A stretch of 20,000 nt of DNA from Prorocentrum cordatum (GCA_963575745.1 CAUYUJ010016156.1:172501-192500), one strand, 5' to 3'; counted from the stretch's first letter, positions 1 to 8,503 are shown. The notes: generated by a model not told the origin, from the letters alone. A program made the numbers and translations.

Positions 1-72
1 TGGTAATTCCCATCCATCTCGACATCCCCAACTTCATGCTCAGAGGTGGCTGCCCTATGCACCTTCTCCTCT

Positions 73-951
73 TCATTTCCTGCGCATCTGATGAGCCAGG
101 CCCCCCGCTGGCGCTTCCCCCGGCAGCCTCGTGGCCCCCGCATGGCGGAGCGCCTGCGCCAGCAGCCTGTCGACCTGTAGCCGTACAATGTTTGTGGCCG
201 TGTCTAGCTCCAGCGGATGGTACCTTACGCTTTGCAGGTCGAGGTCCTCCTCTGGCGTTTTTGCAAGCGGCCAATACCCCGACACGTTGAAGACGATGCG
301 ATGCATTGGCTGTTGGTTTGCCTTCTTGAAGTACTCGCTGACCCTGCAGCTGTGCACCCGCTCCTCCATGTCGTCGGGCTTGCCTCCTTCCACGAACTCT
401 CTGAGTCTGACCGTTGCCTTGAATATCATCTGCACCTCGTTGCCTGTTCCTGCTGTGTCCGTCTTGCTGAGCGAGTCCAGCATGGCCATGAAGGCGCGTA
501 GGCGCGGCGATCCGAAGGTGTACTGCGCCCCCGCTGCCTTGACCGAGCTGTCGCACTTCTGTCCCGCAGCGCTCATCGCCACGATGACAGGGTGGCCCGA
601 CGGGCACTTGAAGTGCGAGCCCCCCGCCTCTTGCCCCCTCATTCGCGCCTCCAGCTGCATGGTGAGCTTGCGAGACACGTCCTTCTGATCCGTCGCTTTG
701 CGCCTCTGCTGTGGGGGCGGCTGTTGCTGTTCCTGTTCCGATCCCGCTGCCGTCCCTGAGCCATTGCTCGGTCCAGATCCAGCTGCTGGTAACCACTGCG
801 ACATCGAATGAGAATGAATGTTCGTCGCTGCTGATAGGTCGAAGATGTTCAGCAAGTAGGTGTGAATCAAGAAAATCAGGACTGTCAGCAATATGGCTGC
901 ATAATGGACATGAAACTTGTCTGTGTGCAACACGCGTGCTAAGGCAACCAT
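73..951 (-). CDS. Hypothetical 292-aa protein with an N-terminal membrane segment
   Basis: I do not recognise this protein. It starts at an ATG (949-951) and ends at a TGA (73-75). Residues 17-37 form one strongly hydrophobic stretch (YAAILLTVLIFLIH and following), which suggests a signal anchor or single transmembrane helix. A Ser/Gly/Gln/Pro-rich linker follows at about 50-85. The remainder has mixed, globular-looking composition: a segment beginning SHFKCPSGHP, then RVHSCRVSEYFKK and VRYHPLELDTATNIVRLQVD. That composition, and the absence of stops over 292 codons, argue for a real or recently real gene. The 74 bp upstream hold no recognised promoter, and the decayed LINE begins immediately beyond. 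It could be a host gene, a single exon of a longer gene, or an ORF of another mobile element. Product unknown; moderate confidence that it is coding. Confidence 0.5.
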   Translation of the reverse strand: MVALARVLHTDKFHVHYAAILLTVLIFLIHTYLLNIFDLSAATNIHSHSMSQWLPAAGSGPSNGSGTAAGSEQEQQQPPPQQRRKATDQKDVSRKLTMQLEARMRGQEAGGSHFKCPSGHPVIVAMSAAGQKCDSSVKAAGAQYTFGSPRLRAFMAMLDSLSKTDTAGTGNEVQMIFKATVRLREFVEGGKPDDMEERVHSCRVSEYFKKANQQPMHRIVFNVSGYWPLAKTPEEDLDLQSVRYHPLELDTATNIVRLQVDRLLAQALRHAGATRLPGEAPAGGLAHQMRRK

Positions 952-1025
952 CTACATAACACCGGTTCTTGATGAGTGCATTGGGCGCGCGGTGCTGGGC
1001 CGCCTCGCGGTCAGCCAACGTGCTG

Positions 1026-3281
1026 TTACAACACATAATTAGATAAAATGACCGCGTACGGGACGCTACGAGCCCCATGAGTTTCGGCCTGGGAACTAAC
1101 ATAGTGCATGATCATGGCCTGACGCGTCTTAAAACTCACATCGCAGGCAACGCACTTAGAGAGGGCCTCACCCTCTTCGGGGTTCTCCAAACTTCCCTCT
1201 TCCCTGGGCGGCTCACCGCCGAGACCGGGCGGAGGAGGGACCTCAATAGTTATCTCTCTCGCCCTCAACACATGGGGATCAAGCGCAAGGAAATCTGCGC
1301 GCCAAGGTTCCTCAAATATTCTGCGGAAGGACCCCTCCAGGGATTCTAAAAAACTTGCTCCCCCATCGCAGCGCTCTAGAGCCTTCGCATCATTCCACAG
1401 TTGATGCAACCACGGATTCGCCTTCGCCGTCACCCTCCCCTCGTGGATGTCAACATTTTCACCCGCACACTGCGCACGTCCAACCAACGCTGCAATCACC
1501 TATGCATGTTATCCCGGTCTCTTAACCAAGGACTGTAGCCACTTGAATCTCCTGATGCGCAGTTCGCAGAAAAGCGTACAGATGCCTTGTTCCCGAAGAA
1601 CCTCGAAGTTGCTGGTGGGTCTGTACTTGCCCTCTATATTGCTCGTGCCCTTGCCCTTTAGTAGTACTCGTGCATAACGAATGATATTGTTTTGCATTGG
1701 GTTGAGGCATTTGATGGTGAGCGGGGTCCTCATGTTCAGTACGTATGCCTCTAGTCCACTTAGTGCTGCGTTTACCACCTGTCCATTAAATACAATAGTC
1801 CTGAATCAAAACGGTGTCCTCGAAGTCCAGAAGCTCCCCATTTGTTCCATGCCTTTGCTATGGCTTGTAGTCTAGCTACCTTTTCTGTATGAAAACCATT
1901 TTTCATAATGATGCATCCCTCCTAAGTATTTGGCTGAATTATCCACTGCTCCTTCTAGTAAATGGGGCTGCTCATGGAAGGCTCGGTTGGTAATCTCTGC
2001 ATTATGCTTAGCTCCCTGGACTAGATTCACTTGCTTGTCCCTGTTCTGGGCTCCTCCTACCTCCTCCAATGCCGCATCCAAAACAAAATTCTCCCAACTG
2101 CCGAAGCTCGAAAAGTGTGAAACCGATGCTCCAATTATTTTCCTGCCAACATCGTCCACAAAGCCGGTTGTGGCCAAGTCGATGCTGTACTCATGCTCCA
2201 GCCCAATCGGCATAGAAACCACTATCAACATGTTTTGCCACTTGTCCCTCTCCATACTGTTGGTAGCCAGTTAAAATCCATGAGAATAGGCCTGCACAAT
2301 ATCTTTGGCGATGCGTGATCACCTGGTAATGCTCCTTCGCGATTTTGCATATGTGCTCCCATTGTACTATCCTGCACCAAAAAAGTGCTGTTCATAATTC
2401 TCTGCTCTAGAAAATGTGTCTTGTCATCCTTGGCTAGGTCCATAGCGGCTGCCACTGAGTGGCTTCTTGACACAATAGAAAGCATTCGTCGCATCGTGCG
2501 ATCTCGTTATGTGCGGTACGCCTGCTCGTCTCAACCTGCACGAGCCACAGAACTGCGTGATCATCGCGTCCTCCCCTCTCCGATGTGCAAAGCCCCCATG
2601 CATCCAATACTTGAACGTCGGACATCTCTTCAGACTGGACTTGAAAACGGATCTTCCCAATCCACATAATAGCATAATTGGTCTCTCTCCATGTGTTCCC
2701 TTCTTTCCATTGTTCTTGAGCTAACGAAACCTATTAGCTTGATGCCATACCACCGGTGCACGAGCTTCTCGTCTGATCGTGCGCATCAGCAGGTACACAA
2801 CATTCTCGAAGTTTGGAGCCTTCCACTCCTCCTCAACATTCGCGCCAAGCCCTCCATGTCTATCATGCTTATAAACCCACTTGGGAGCAAACAAAACTCT
2901 GAGAATGTACCCTGGTGCGCTCCAATTCGGCCATGCTATCCAGAAAGGTAGTGTTTTTGTTATCGCATGACGGAGCTACTTAAGGTCATTCAGCGCGCCC
3001 TCGCGCAGCTCCTGCTGATCTCCCCATGTGGCTGGACCTGCTTCTGGATACTCCACTACAATGTGCTTGAAGGTTGCTTCAACATGCTGATGCTCGTTGT
3101 CAAAAGGTCGCCTCCAGAATCCGACCACTTGCATGGGATGTTTTTGTTGTTTGCAAATTTCTGCATGGTAGCTGCCGCTCATCCAAGCGCTCCCCTCAGA
3201 TGCATCGTTTCTATCCGCTCTGCTGCGGTCGCTCTCGTGGTCGCGACTTGATTCTATACTCTCCCACCTGGTCCTCTGCAC
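1026..3281 (-). pseudogene. Decayed LINE (non-LTR retrotransposon) reverse transcriptase
   Basis: Fragments in several minus frames line up in the order of a LINE ORF2. At 2976-3281 lies a possible pre-RT segment (WRRPFDNEHQHVEATFKHIV). At about 2690-2870 a segment reads like the RT finger region, with PVVWHQANRFR interrupted by a stop. At about 2475-2590 come GFAHRRGEDAMITQF and HDATNAFYC, matching the motif A block (D..NAF). At 2151-2165 GFVDDVGRK replaces the usual F/YADD motif C, followed by KYLGGMHHYEKW. At 1509-1778 is the C-terminal domain, ending CELRIRRFKWLQSLVKRP. At 1077-1154 is a zinc-finger-like C-x2-C-x12-H-x8-H. No single frame spans these blocks, and stops and frame changes separate them, so the element is dead. 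Its 5' part is missing or unrecognisable, and no poly-A tail is visible near 1026. No endonuclease domain was seen. Confidence 0.7.
1077..1154 (-). other. C2H2-like zinc-finger motif at the LINE C-terminus
   Basis: In the minus ORF at 1026-1499 the residues C116, C119, H132 and H141 sit in the context CVACDVSFKTRQAMIMHY. The first three ligands have C2H2 spacing (C-x2-C-x12-H), but the last gap of eight residues is longer than the usual three to five, so the motif is atypical or decayed. Zinc fingers close to the C-terminus of LINE ORF2 proteins are well known, and the RT C-terminal domain at 1509-1778 lies just upstream, so I read this as the end of the same element. Confidence 0.45.
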
Positions 3282-3540
3282 ATGCCTGCGATGAGCCTTG
3301 ACAATATGTGTGCCTCATGCAATCTTCTCTGTCTCCATGCCTCTGCCAATGCTTCTATCCTCAACTCATTGCGTTCATTAATCATCTGCTTTTTTTTTAA
3401 ATAAAAAACTGCGACTCAAACGGCAAACCTCAAGATTGATGTCATCTGGCACCTCAAACTCTTTCTGATTTGCCGCTCTGCGCTGCTTAAGCACTTGCGC
3501 AAGCTTTTGCTCGTGGTGATCTTCAGCTCACTCTGTTCCT

Positions 3541-3566
3541 CATATCCCATATATATACACATACAG

Positions 3567-3605
<39 letters not shown>

Positions 3606-3624
3606 TATATACATATATATATAT
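3541..3624. repeat. TA-rich microsatellite, left flank of the YR retroelement
   Basis: This is a nearly pure TA/TATA tract with a few CA and GA interruptions, ending exactly where the outer edge of repeat B2 begins (3625). A similar TA tract resumes at 10231 beyond the other end of the element. The two are best read as halves of one microsatellite split by the insertion. Confidence 0.85.
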
Positions 3625-3853
3625 CCATATTCACGTTCTGCTCACGCGCCAGAGAGAGCATCTCACCGAGGCTCGAAGACTGTAAATCAAATCGCCGCCA
3701 GAGGCACAGATCTTGCAGTGGCAGGAAGCTGGTAGCCCAGCCGCTACCCTGGCCCAGCGAGCGTGGACGGGGGCCCGAAGTCATCCCGCCAACGTCCACC
3801 AGGCAAGGGCAACGGAGGGGCAACCAACCACCAAGAGCCACAAAAGAGCACCC
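3625..3853 (-). repeat. Split direct repeat B2 (229 bp), 3' outer end of the element
   Basis: B2 matches B1 (3997-4225) over exactly 229 bp with four substitutions. Its outer edge CCATATTCACG abuts the TA tract, while its inner edge ends GAGCACCC, where it diverges from B1. A unique 25-bp spacer (3854-3878) separates it from A2. ORFs that cross it are incidental. Confidence 0.92.
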
Positions 3854-3878
3854 CCAAGAAGGGTGGCAAGAGGGTGGG

Positions 3879-3996
3879 GAGCAAAAAAGACGGACTACGG
3901 ACACAGAATCAACTGAGTTTCAATTCATCTGATGACTGTGCAAACCACGGCGCTCACGCCAAACATAAATGGATTATCCCGCAAGCTAAGGAACAT
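3879..3996 (-). repeat. Split direct repeat A2 (118 bp)
   Basis: A2 is identical to A1 (10113-10230) except for one substitution (A versus G in the AAACATARATGG segment). Its edge AAGGAACAT is fused directly to the outer edge of B1 (CCATATTC), reproducing the end-to-end junction expected in a circular DNA intermediate. Confidence 0.92.
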
Positions 3997-4225
3997 CCAT
4001 ATTCACGTTCTGCTCACGCGCCAGAGAGGGCATCTCACCGAGGCTCGAAGACTGTAAATCAAATCACCGCCAGAGGCACAGATCTTGCAGTGGCAGGAAG
4101 CTGGTAGCCCAGCCGCTACCCTGGCCCAGCGAGCGTGGACGGGGACCCGAAGTCATCCCGCCAACGTCCATCAGGCAAGGGCAACGGAGGGGCAACCAAC
4201 CACCAAGAGCCACAAAAGAGCACCC
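3997..4225 (-). repeat. Split direct repeat B1 (229 bp)
   Basis: B1 is the internal partner of B2, with four differences in 229 bp. It lies 75 bp downstream of the stop codon of the RT-methyltransferase ORF and directly abuts A2. In PAT-type elements the internal B1-A2 block is thought to template regeneration of the two termini during reverse transcription. Confidence 0.92.
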
Positions 4226-4279
4226 ACACCCGCACCAGAGTAGCGTTCTGGCCGAAGGCTTAAAAGGGAGAGCCTCCGG

Positions 4280-4306
4280 CACTGATGAGGTGAGATATCA
4301 TCAGTG
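4280..4306. other. Stem-loop over the pol stop codon
   Basis: A perfect 9-bp inverted repeat (CACTGATGA at 4280-4288 and TCATCAGTG at 4298-4306) has a 9-nt loop. The TGA stop of the RT-methyltransferase ORF (4301-4303) lies in one arm. It could act in 3'-end formation or RNA stability, or be chance; no function can be assigned from sequence. Confidence 0.4.
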
Positions 4307-7300
4307 AAGCAATGGCCCGAGTAAGCTGGCGAGGATAAGGCTGAGCGCGGAGGGTCCAGAAGGTTCCTGTCGGGTCTTTGGCGGCCAGTGCACGTTTTTT
4401 CCCACGGCCGAAAGGTGAGAGCAAGACAGGAGGAGCAGACGAGTGGGCTTAACCCAACGCTCTCCATACTGACAGAAGTGAAGCACCGTGAATGTAGTGT
4501 CATGAGATAATCGAAAATCTAGCATTTGAGGCATGTCCCATAAAAAATTCGTGTTAGGGTTTTCCAACACCGCTGGGACGCCGTGAGCTGGTGCACATCG
4601 CATTAGCACCAGTGAGACCCCTAAGAGACGGTTCCCGTTCTCGACCTTAGCGAGGTCGGCGGGAGGAAGCCCAGGACGGCCCTCCAGGTGCCAGGGATCC
4701 CGAAGAGGCCCAGGGCCGCGACCGTCGTTTTTTCGGGCCCGAGAAAAAGAAGTGCACGGCGTGCCTAACCAGAGGAAAAGACACCTACCCGAGGCGATGT
4801 GCGACAGCACACAGCGCAGCACATCGTTGTCCAGCAGGTCGCCAGCGGGGCCGTGCTCGATGTCCCAGGTCAGCGCTGGGATGCCAAGCTCCGCGAAGGA
4901 TTTGGCCAGCCGCCCGCTGCCCGAGAAGACCTCGATCACAAACCCGCCGCCGAGAGACCGCGGCAGGCTCCTGGCGGCCGAAGGGACGGCTGCCACGCGC
5001 CGCGAAGGACGAGCGAGAGGTTGGCCTCCGCCTCCTGGCGCCAGCGGCTGGCCTCGGGCGTCAGAGCCTTGCGAAGCCTCTGCACCCTGCCCGCCTTCAT
5101 GTAGCGGAGCAAGGCGCGATCGTTCGCCCAGCGTCCTCGCTGCTTGACCGCCTGAATCTCCCTCGTCTTCATCAGGAAATCCCTCGACGCTCCTCCGTGG
5201 CGCAGCTGGTGCATTTCGAGGTTCAGCGAGCCCAGGCCCGCCGCGCGACAAGCCGCCTGAAAGCGGCGCAGCAGCTGTGTCTGGCTGAAACTGAAGAGCC
5301 AGACCTCCGCGTCCCCTCCGCGCAAGCCAGAAAGGAGGGCCCCTGAGCCGGGGAAGTCGGGGCTGCCGAGCGGGAGCGTGCCGTCGAACTGGCCGACCTT
5401 GGTCGGCTCCTCCCTCTCGAACGGCCGCAGGAGCAGACTCCAACACGCGAGGGCCACGCCCGCGTTGGCCACCGGCTCGAGGAGGTCGCCTTCGACCACC
5501 GTCAGGAGCTCGGACGGGCGCAGGTCGCAGCAGAACATGAGGGCCAGCGCCAGCACCTCCTCGTGAAAGCCGTGGAGCGACAGGACACCCAAGATGCCCG
5601 CCAAGAGGCGGAACGGTAGAGGGTCCCTGCTGCCCACAGGCCCCTTCCGATGCCAAGCTCGAAGAACTCGTCGAAACCGAGGAAGGCTGGGCTTGCCGAG
5701 CCGCTGCACGTCGTGGTCCTCCAGGGCGGCCAGGAGCTTGGCCCCCGCGTCGACCTGTCCGCCGTCCAGGAACTGCAGGTCGGCAAAGTCGCACAGCGCG
5801 TCGTCGCAAACTTTCAGGTTGGCCCAGGAGAGACCTTGGCTTCGCCCGCACTCCCAGAACTTGTCGAGCCGCCGACAGTAGTCCCTCCTGACGGGAGTCG
5901 ACGGGTGAGAGCTCTCCAGCACTGTGCGCTCGCCCTTCAGAGCCCTCAGGGCTGGAACCACGCCCCCTATGGCACGAACCCGCTTCAACGCCCTCTGACG
6001 CTTGAGCACCAGGCGTCGAGCCGACCGACGTGTCTTCTCGGCCAGCACCGTGTCCAGCGGGTCCGCCTCTCGGCGAGGTCGAGGGAGCGGCGCGCCAGCC
6101 ACTGGGCGGCGCCGAGGGCGCGGCCCAGTCAGGGCAGTCGGGCCCGCCGAAGGCACCAGGCGGCTCATGATGACCACGCCCGCCGTCGGCGAAGGCACTG
6201 TCGCCTGGATCGACGGCCCGCCAGCTTCCCTTGCCATCAGCCTGTACCGTCCAGGCCCGAGACGTGGAGCGACGAAGCAACCGTCGGCCATCACTGTCAA
6301 CTGGAAGCTCGAAGTAGCGTGAATCAGGATCACTCGGGTTCAGCTCCGACGGCACCCACCTGAAATGGTGCCTGGTGTTGGAGGCCACGCTCAGAGCCAA
6401 AAGGCGACGGCAAGCACCCAGAAGACCTCGATGTTTAGCCCGACCCTTCTCGAAAGCCAGGATGGCGGTCATGGAGTCCCCAAGGTGTGGATGAGTCTTA
6501 CCGAAACTGGAGACCGCCCGTAACTTATGACGCACCGCCAGCAGACCCGCGCGAGCCTCCAGACAGAATATCGGCTCCTCGTCCTTCCAAAAACTCCGAA
6601 CGACCTTGGTCCACGTGGGGCCCACGAGGTTCTCTTTCGGGACCTCTCTGAACGACTTGTCCAGCGACCAGAGCGACGACCTGTCACGACAAGGCTTGAC
6701 GCTTTCGATGTCCCCCCAGTCCAGCGATAAGAAGTTGTTGTCCCTGGGCGCAACACGATCGTACACATCCCACTTGAAACGCCATCTCTCCTCCCATTCG
6801 CATTCTGAACGGACCTGAGCCGAGTCCCAAGGCGCCGTGACGACCCCTGCCCCACACGTACTAGCGTCGAAACAGCTCACGCGCGGGTCGAAGTCCCTTC
6901 CCAGATCGGCGAACGCGAACGAGATAAGACACCCAGCGGCCCAGCACTCCCTAGCCACCGAGGGCCAGAGACGCACTCGAGAGGTGTAACTCGAACGAAT
7001 GATGTCATAGGCATTGTTAAAGATGGACAAGAATAGCCGATTAGGACCGAAGTGGAAGGTGGTATGGCCCAGGAGTCTCTCAATCTCCTTACCCGACACA
7101 TACGGAGCACCTGCCAACCAATCCAAAACTGCCTTCAACTTCCACCTCTGTTGCCTTTTTCCTTGGACCGTGCTATACAGGAAGTCGATCTCAAGGTCGA
7201 GCGTAAGAGCCCACTTGCTGGCAGACGTGCGCTCGTGAACCCTAAAGCCCACACTCTCGACCCCGTCGAAAACCTGGTTGGCGATCCTATCGGTATGTGA

Positions 7301-8440
7301 CTTACCTTGGCCGAAGATGCTAATGTTGTCTATGTAGACGTTGTAAGCGGGCCGATCGAGACCAGGAGGAGGCTTACATGATTCCAGGAAGCTGTCACCC
7401 CCGGAGCCCGAGAAACGGTGCACCAGGGACGTTGTAGCAGACTGCGCAAAGTAACAGGCCCAAGACCACCCCATGGGAACGACCCTGGACTGTGGAAAGA
7501 TGCTGTCACCTGGGAGAACAGGGAGACCTTCGACATTGTGAATACCAGCCTGAAGAAGTCGCAGACCTGACACGGGCGGCAGGGAAAAATATGGACTAAG
7601 GCCTGGTGGAAGCCCGCAGCAATGAAAATAATCCTTCACGTCGCCGAGGGCCACGCACGGGTCCCCGTCGCCGCGCGAGTGCAGTAGCCGAGCAACATCA
7701 GCCGGCCCTCCCAGCCGAACGTAGGGGCTCTCACGCATCCTGCGATTACTCGGACGGCAGTCAAGTATCAATCTCAAAGTGCCAGCCTTCTTCCTCACAA
7801 AGAAGGGGGTGACGATGACGTGGGACGTGCGGCCGAAGCGACACAAACCCGACCTGTGACCCCTCATCACGAAGTCGAAGTAAGCGTCAGCGTCGGACTT
7901 AAGCACTGGATCCATATACGGTCTAACATGCTCCCCACACTCAGTAATATGGCCCCAATCGTCGGGACCGTGCAAGATCTCCTCTTCGAAGTTAACGAGA
8001 CATTCTCTGGCCCTGCCCTCCAGCACCGTGGACAGGTCGACGGGCTCCGCCCCAAGCTGGGGCATGGAGAGCAGATCCTTGTCGTAACTCGCGATGGGAA
8101 GTTCAGGACCACCAGCGTAATCCTGTCCTGCGCCGAGCAACTCCACGCGGGCTGCCTCGGCATTAACGATCTCCGGGACGTCAGTCCGATGTACGTCCAG
8201 AAGGTGCTGAAGAGCCGTAGCCTGCGACAGGGTCGGACTCGAAAAACTTGGAGGCTGGCGCCCACCATGCAACCAATTAAGCGCCTTGACGGAGTCGACG
8301 GCGCGGCTCAGAACTGCCTTCCTGCGGTCGAAGCGCTGCTGCAGCCTCCTGCAGCGGTGCCTCGGCCAGGACGGCGAAGACCATGAAGGCGGTATAGGAA
8401 GAGGTAGAAGCTCACGAGGAGCAGCACGGTTGTCGGACAT
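4301..8440 (-). CDS. RT-RNase H-(linker)-cytosine methyltransferase polyprotein of the YR retroelement
   Basis: The protein is 1379 aa from the ATG at 8438-8440. The frame is open further upstream, back to the gag stop codon. RT: LRLILDCRPSN, then motif A ALGDVKDYFHC (D267, D270), motif B PMGWSWACYFAQS (322-334) and motif C YIDN (369-372), where the second aspartate of YxDD is replaced by Asn. RNase H: CFDASTCGAG (D525), CLEARAG (E628), D655 and NPSDPDSR (D704). Residues from about 705 to 1160 are rich in Gly, Pro, Ala, Arg and Ser; this stretch is the same DNA that encodes the recombinase in the +1 frame, so it is either a disordered linker or a passively open frame. Residues 1164-1379 resemble a C5-cytosine methyltransferase: VIEVFSGSG (motif I), GTPCTSFS (motif IV, C1229), VLENP (motif VI, E1293) and CQYG..W.KPT. 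The order RT-RNase H-methyltransferase matches DIRS elements, whose methyltransferase is usually of the N6-adenine type. A start at or before 8440 is uncertain. Confidence 0.85.
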   Translation of the reverse strand: MSDNRAAPRELLPLPIPPSWSSPSWPRHRCRRLQQRFDRRKAVLSRAVDSVKALNWLHGGRQPPSFSSPTLSQATALQHLLDVHRTDVPEIVNAEAARVELLGAGQDYAGGPELPIASYDKDLLSMPQLGAEPVDLSTVLEGRARECLVNFEEEILHGPDDWGHITECGEHVRPYMDPVLKSDADAYFDFVMRGHRSGLCRFGRTSHVIVTPFFVRKKAGTLRLILDCRPSNRRMRESPYVRLGGPADVARLLHSRGDGDPCVALGDVKDYFHCCGLPPGLSPYFSLPPVSGLRLLQAGIHNVEGLPVLPGDSIFPQSRVVPMGWSWACYFAQSATTSLVHRFSGSGGDSFLESCKPPPGLDRPAYNVYIDNISIFGQGKSHTDRIANQVFDGVESVGFRVHERTSASKWALTLDLEIDFLYSTVQGKRQQRWKLKAVLDWLAGAPYVSGKEIERLLGHTTFHFGPNRLFLSIFNNAYDIIRSSYTSRVRLWPSVARECWAAGCLISFAFADLGRDFDPRVSCFDASTCGAGVVTAPWDSAQVRSECEWEERWRFKWDVYDRVAPRDNNFLSLDWGDIESVKPCRDRSSLWSLDKSFREVPKENLVGPTWTKVVRSFWKDEEPIFCLEARAGLLAVRHKLRAVSSFGKTHPHLGDSMTAILAFEKGRAKHRGLLGACRRLLALSVASNTRHHFRWVPSELNPSDPDSRYFELPVDSDGRRLLRRSTSRAWTVQADGKGSWRAVDPGDSAFADGGRGHHEPPGAFGGPDCPDWAAPSAPPSGWRAAPSTSPRGGPAGHGAGREDTSVGSTPGAQASEGVEAGSCHRGRGSSPEGSEGRAHSAGELSPVDSRQEGLLSAARQVLGVRAKPRSLLGQPESLRRRAVRLCRPAVPGRRTGRRGGQAPGRPGGPRRAAARQAQPSSVSTSSSSLASEGACGQQGPSTVPPLGGHLGCPVAPRLSRGGAGAGPHVLLRPAPVRAPDGGRRRPPRAGGQRGRGPRVLESAPAAVREGGADQGRPVRRHAPARQPRLPRLRGPPFWLARRGRGGLALQFQPDTAAAPLSGGLSRGGPGLAEPRNAPAAPRRSVEGFPDEDEGDSGGQAARTLGERSRLAPLHEGGQGAEASQGSDARGQPLAPGGGGQPLARPSRRVAAVPSAARSLPRSLGGGFVIEVFSGSGRLAKSFAELGIPALTWDIEHGPAGDLLDNDVLRCVLSHIASGRCLFLWLGTPCTSFSRARKNDGRGPGPLRDPWHLEGRPGLPPADLAKVENGNRLLGVSLVLMRCAPAHGVPAVLENPNTNFLWDMPQMLDFRLSHDTTFTVLHFCQYGERWVKPTRLLLLSCSHLSAVGKNVHWPPKTRQEPSGPSALSLILASLLGPLLH
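4936..6291 (-). CDS. Tyrosine recombinase of the YR retroelement, nested in the pol frame
   Basis: The protein is 451 aa from the ATG at 6289-6291; the frame is open to 6333 with a GTG there. It lies in the +1 frame relative to the RT ORF, starting where RNase H ends and stopping (TGA, 4936-4938) just before the methyltransferase domain begins (about 4951). Catalytic residues of the phage-integrase/tyrosine-recombinase family can be seen: R258 in CCDLRPSELL, H361 and R364 in MHQLRHGGAS, W388 in RGRWANDRALL (the position that is His or Trp in the family) and the nucleophile candidate Y397 in LRYMKAG. The N-terminal 130 residues are basic and proline-rich; residues about 130-250 could form the core-binding domain. 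It should join the ends of a circular cDNA to a short AT core in the target. Translation must come from frameshifting, internal initiation or a separate transcript; which cannot be told from sequence. All key residues are present, so it looks functional. Confidence 0.87.
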   Translation of the reverse strand: MADGCFVAPRLGPGRYRLMAREAGGPSIQATVPSPTAGVVIMSRLVPSAGPTALTGPRPRRRPVAGAPLPRPRREADPLDTVLAEKTRRSARRLVLKRQRALKRVRAIGGVVPALRALKGERTVLESSHPSTPVRRDYCRRLDKFWECGRSQGLSWANLKVCDDALCDFADLQFLDGGQVDAGAKLLAALEDHDVQRLGKPSLPRFRRVLRAWHRKGPVGSRDPLPFRLLAGILGVLSLHGFHEEVLALALMFCCDLRPSELLTVVEGDLLEPVANAGVALACWSLLLRPFEREEPTKVGQFDGTLPLGSPDFPGSGALLSGLRGGDAEVWLFSFSQTQLLRRFQAACRAAGLGSLNLEMHQLRHGGASRDFLMKTREIQAVKQRGRWANDRALLRYMKAGRVQRLRKALTPEASRWRQEAEANLSLVLRGAWQPSLRPPGACRGLSAAGL

Positions 8441-8503
8441 CGTCGAAAATCGACGAGCGACAAAAGCACCCGCGGGGGTGCCCAAGGGGTCGAGCTCGAC
8501 CCC

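Noticed and set aside
3416-3904. 162-codon minus frame across the TA tract and B2
   Set aside because: It is formed from the TA microsatellite and the B2 repeat; the same peptide recurs from B1, so it is a repeat shadow.
4281-4310. CTGATGAG resembling a hammerhead ribozyme core near the pol stop
   Set aside because: The required GAAA box and the stem II and III pairings are not present at the right places on either strand; the motif is simply part of the 9-bp hairpin.
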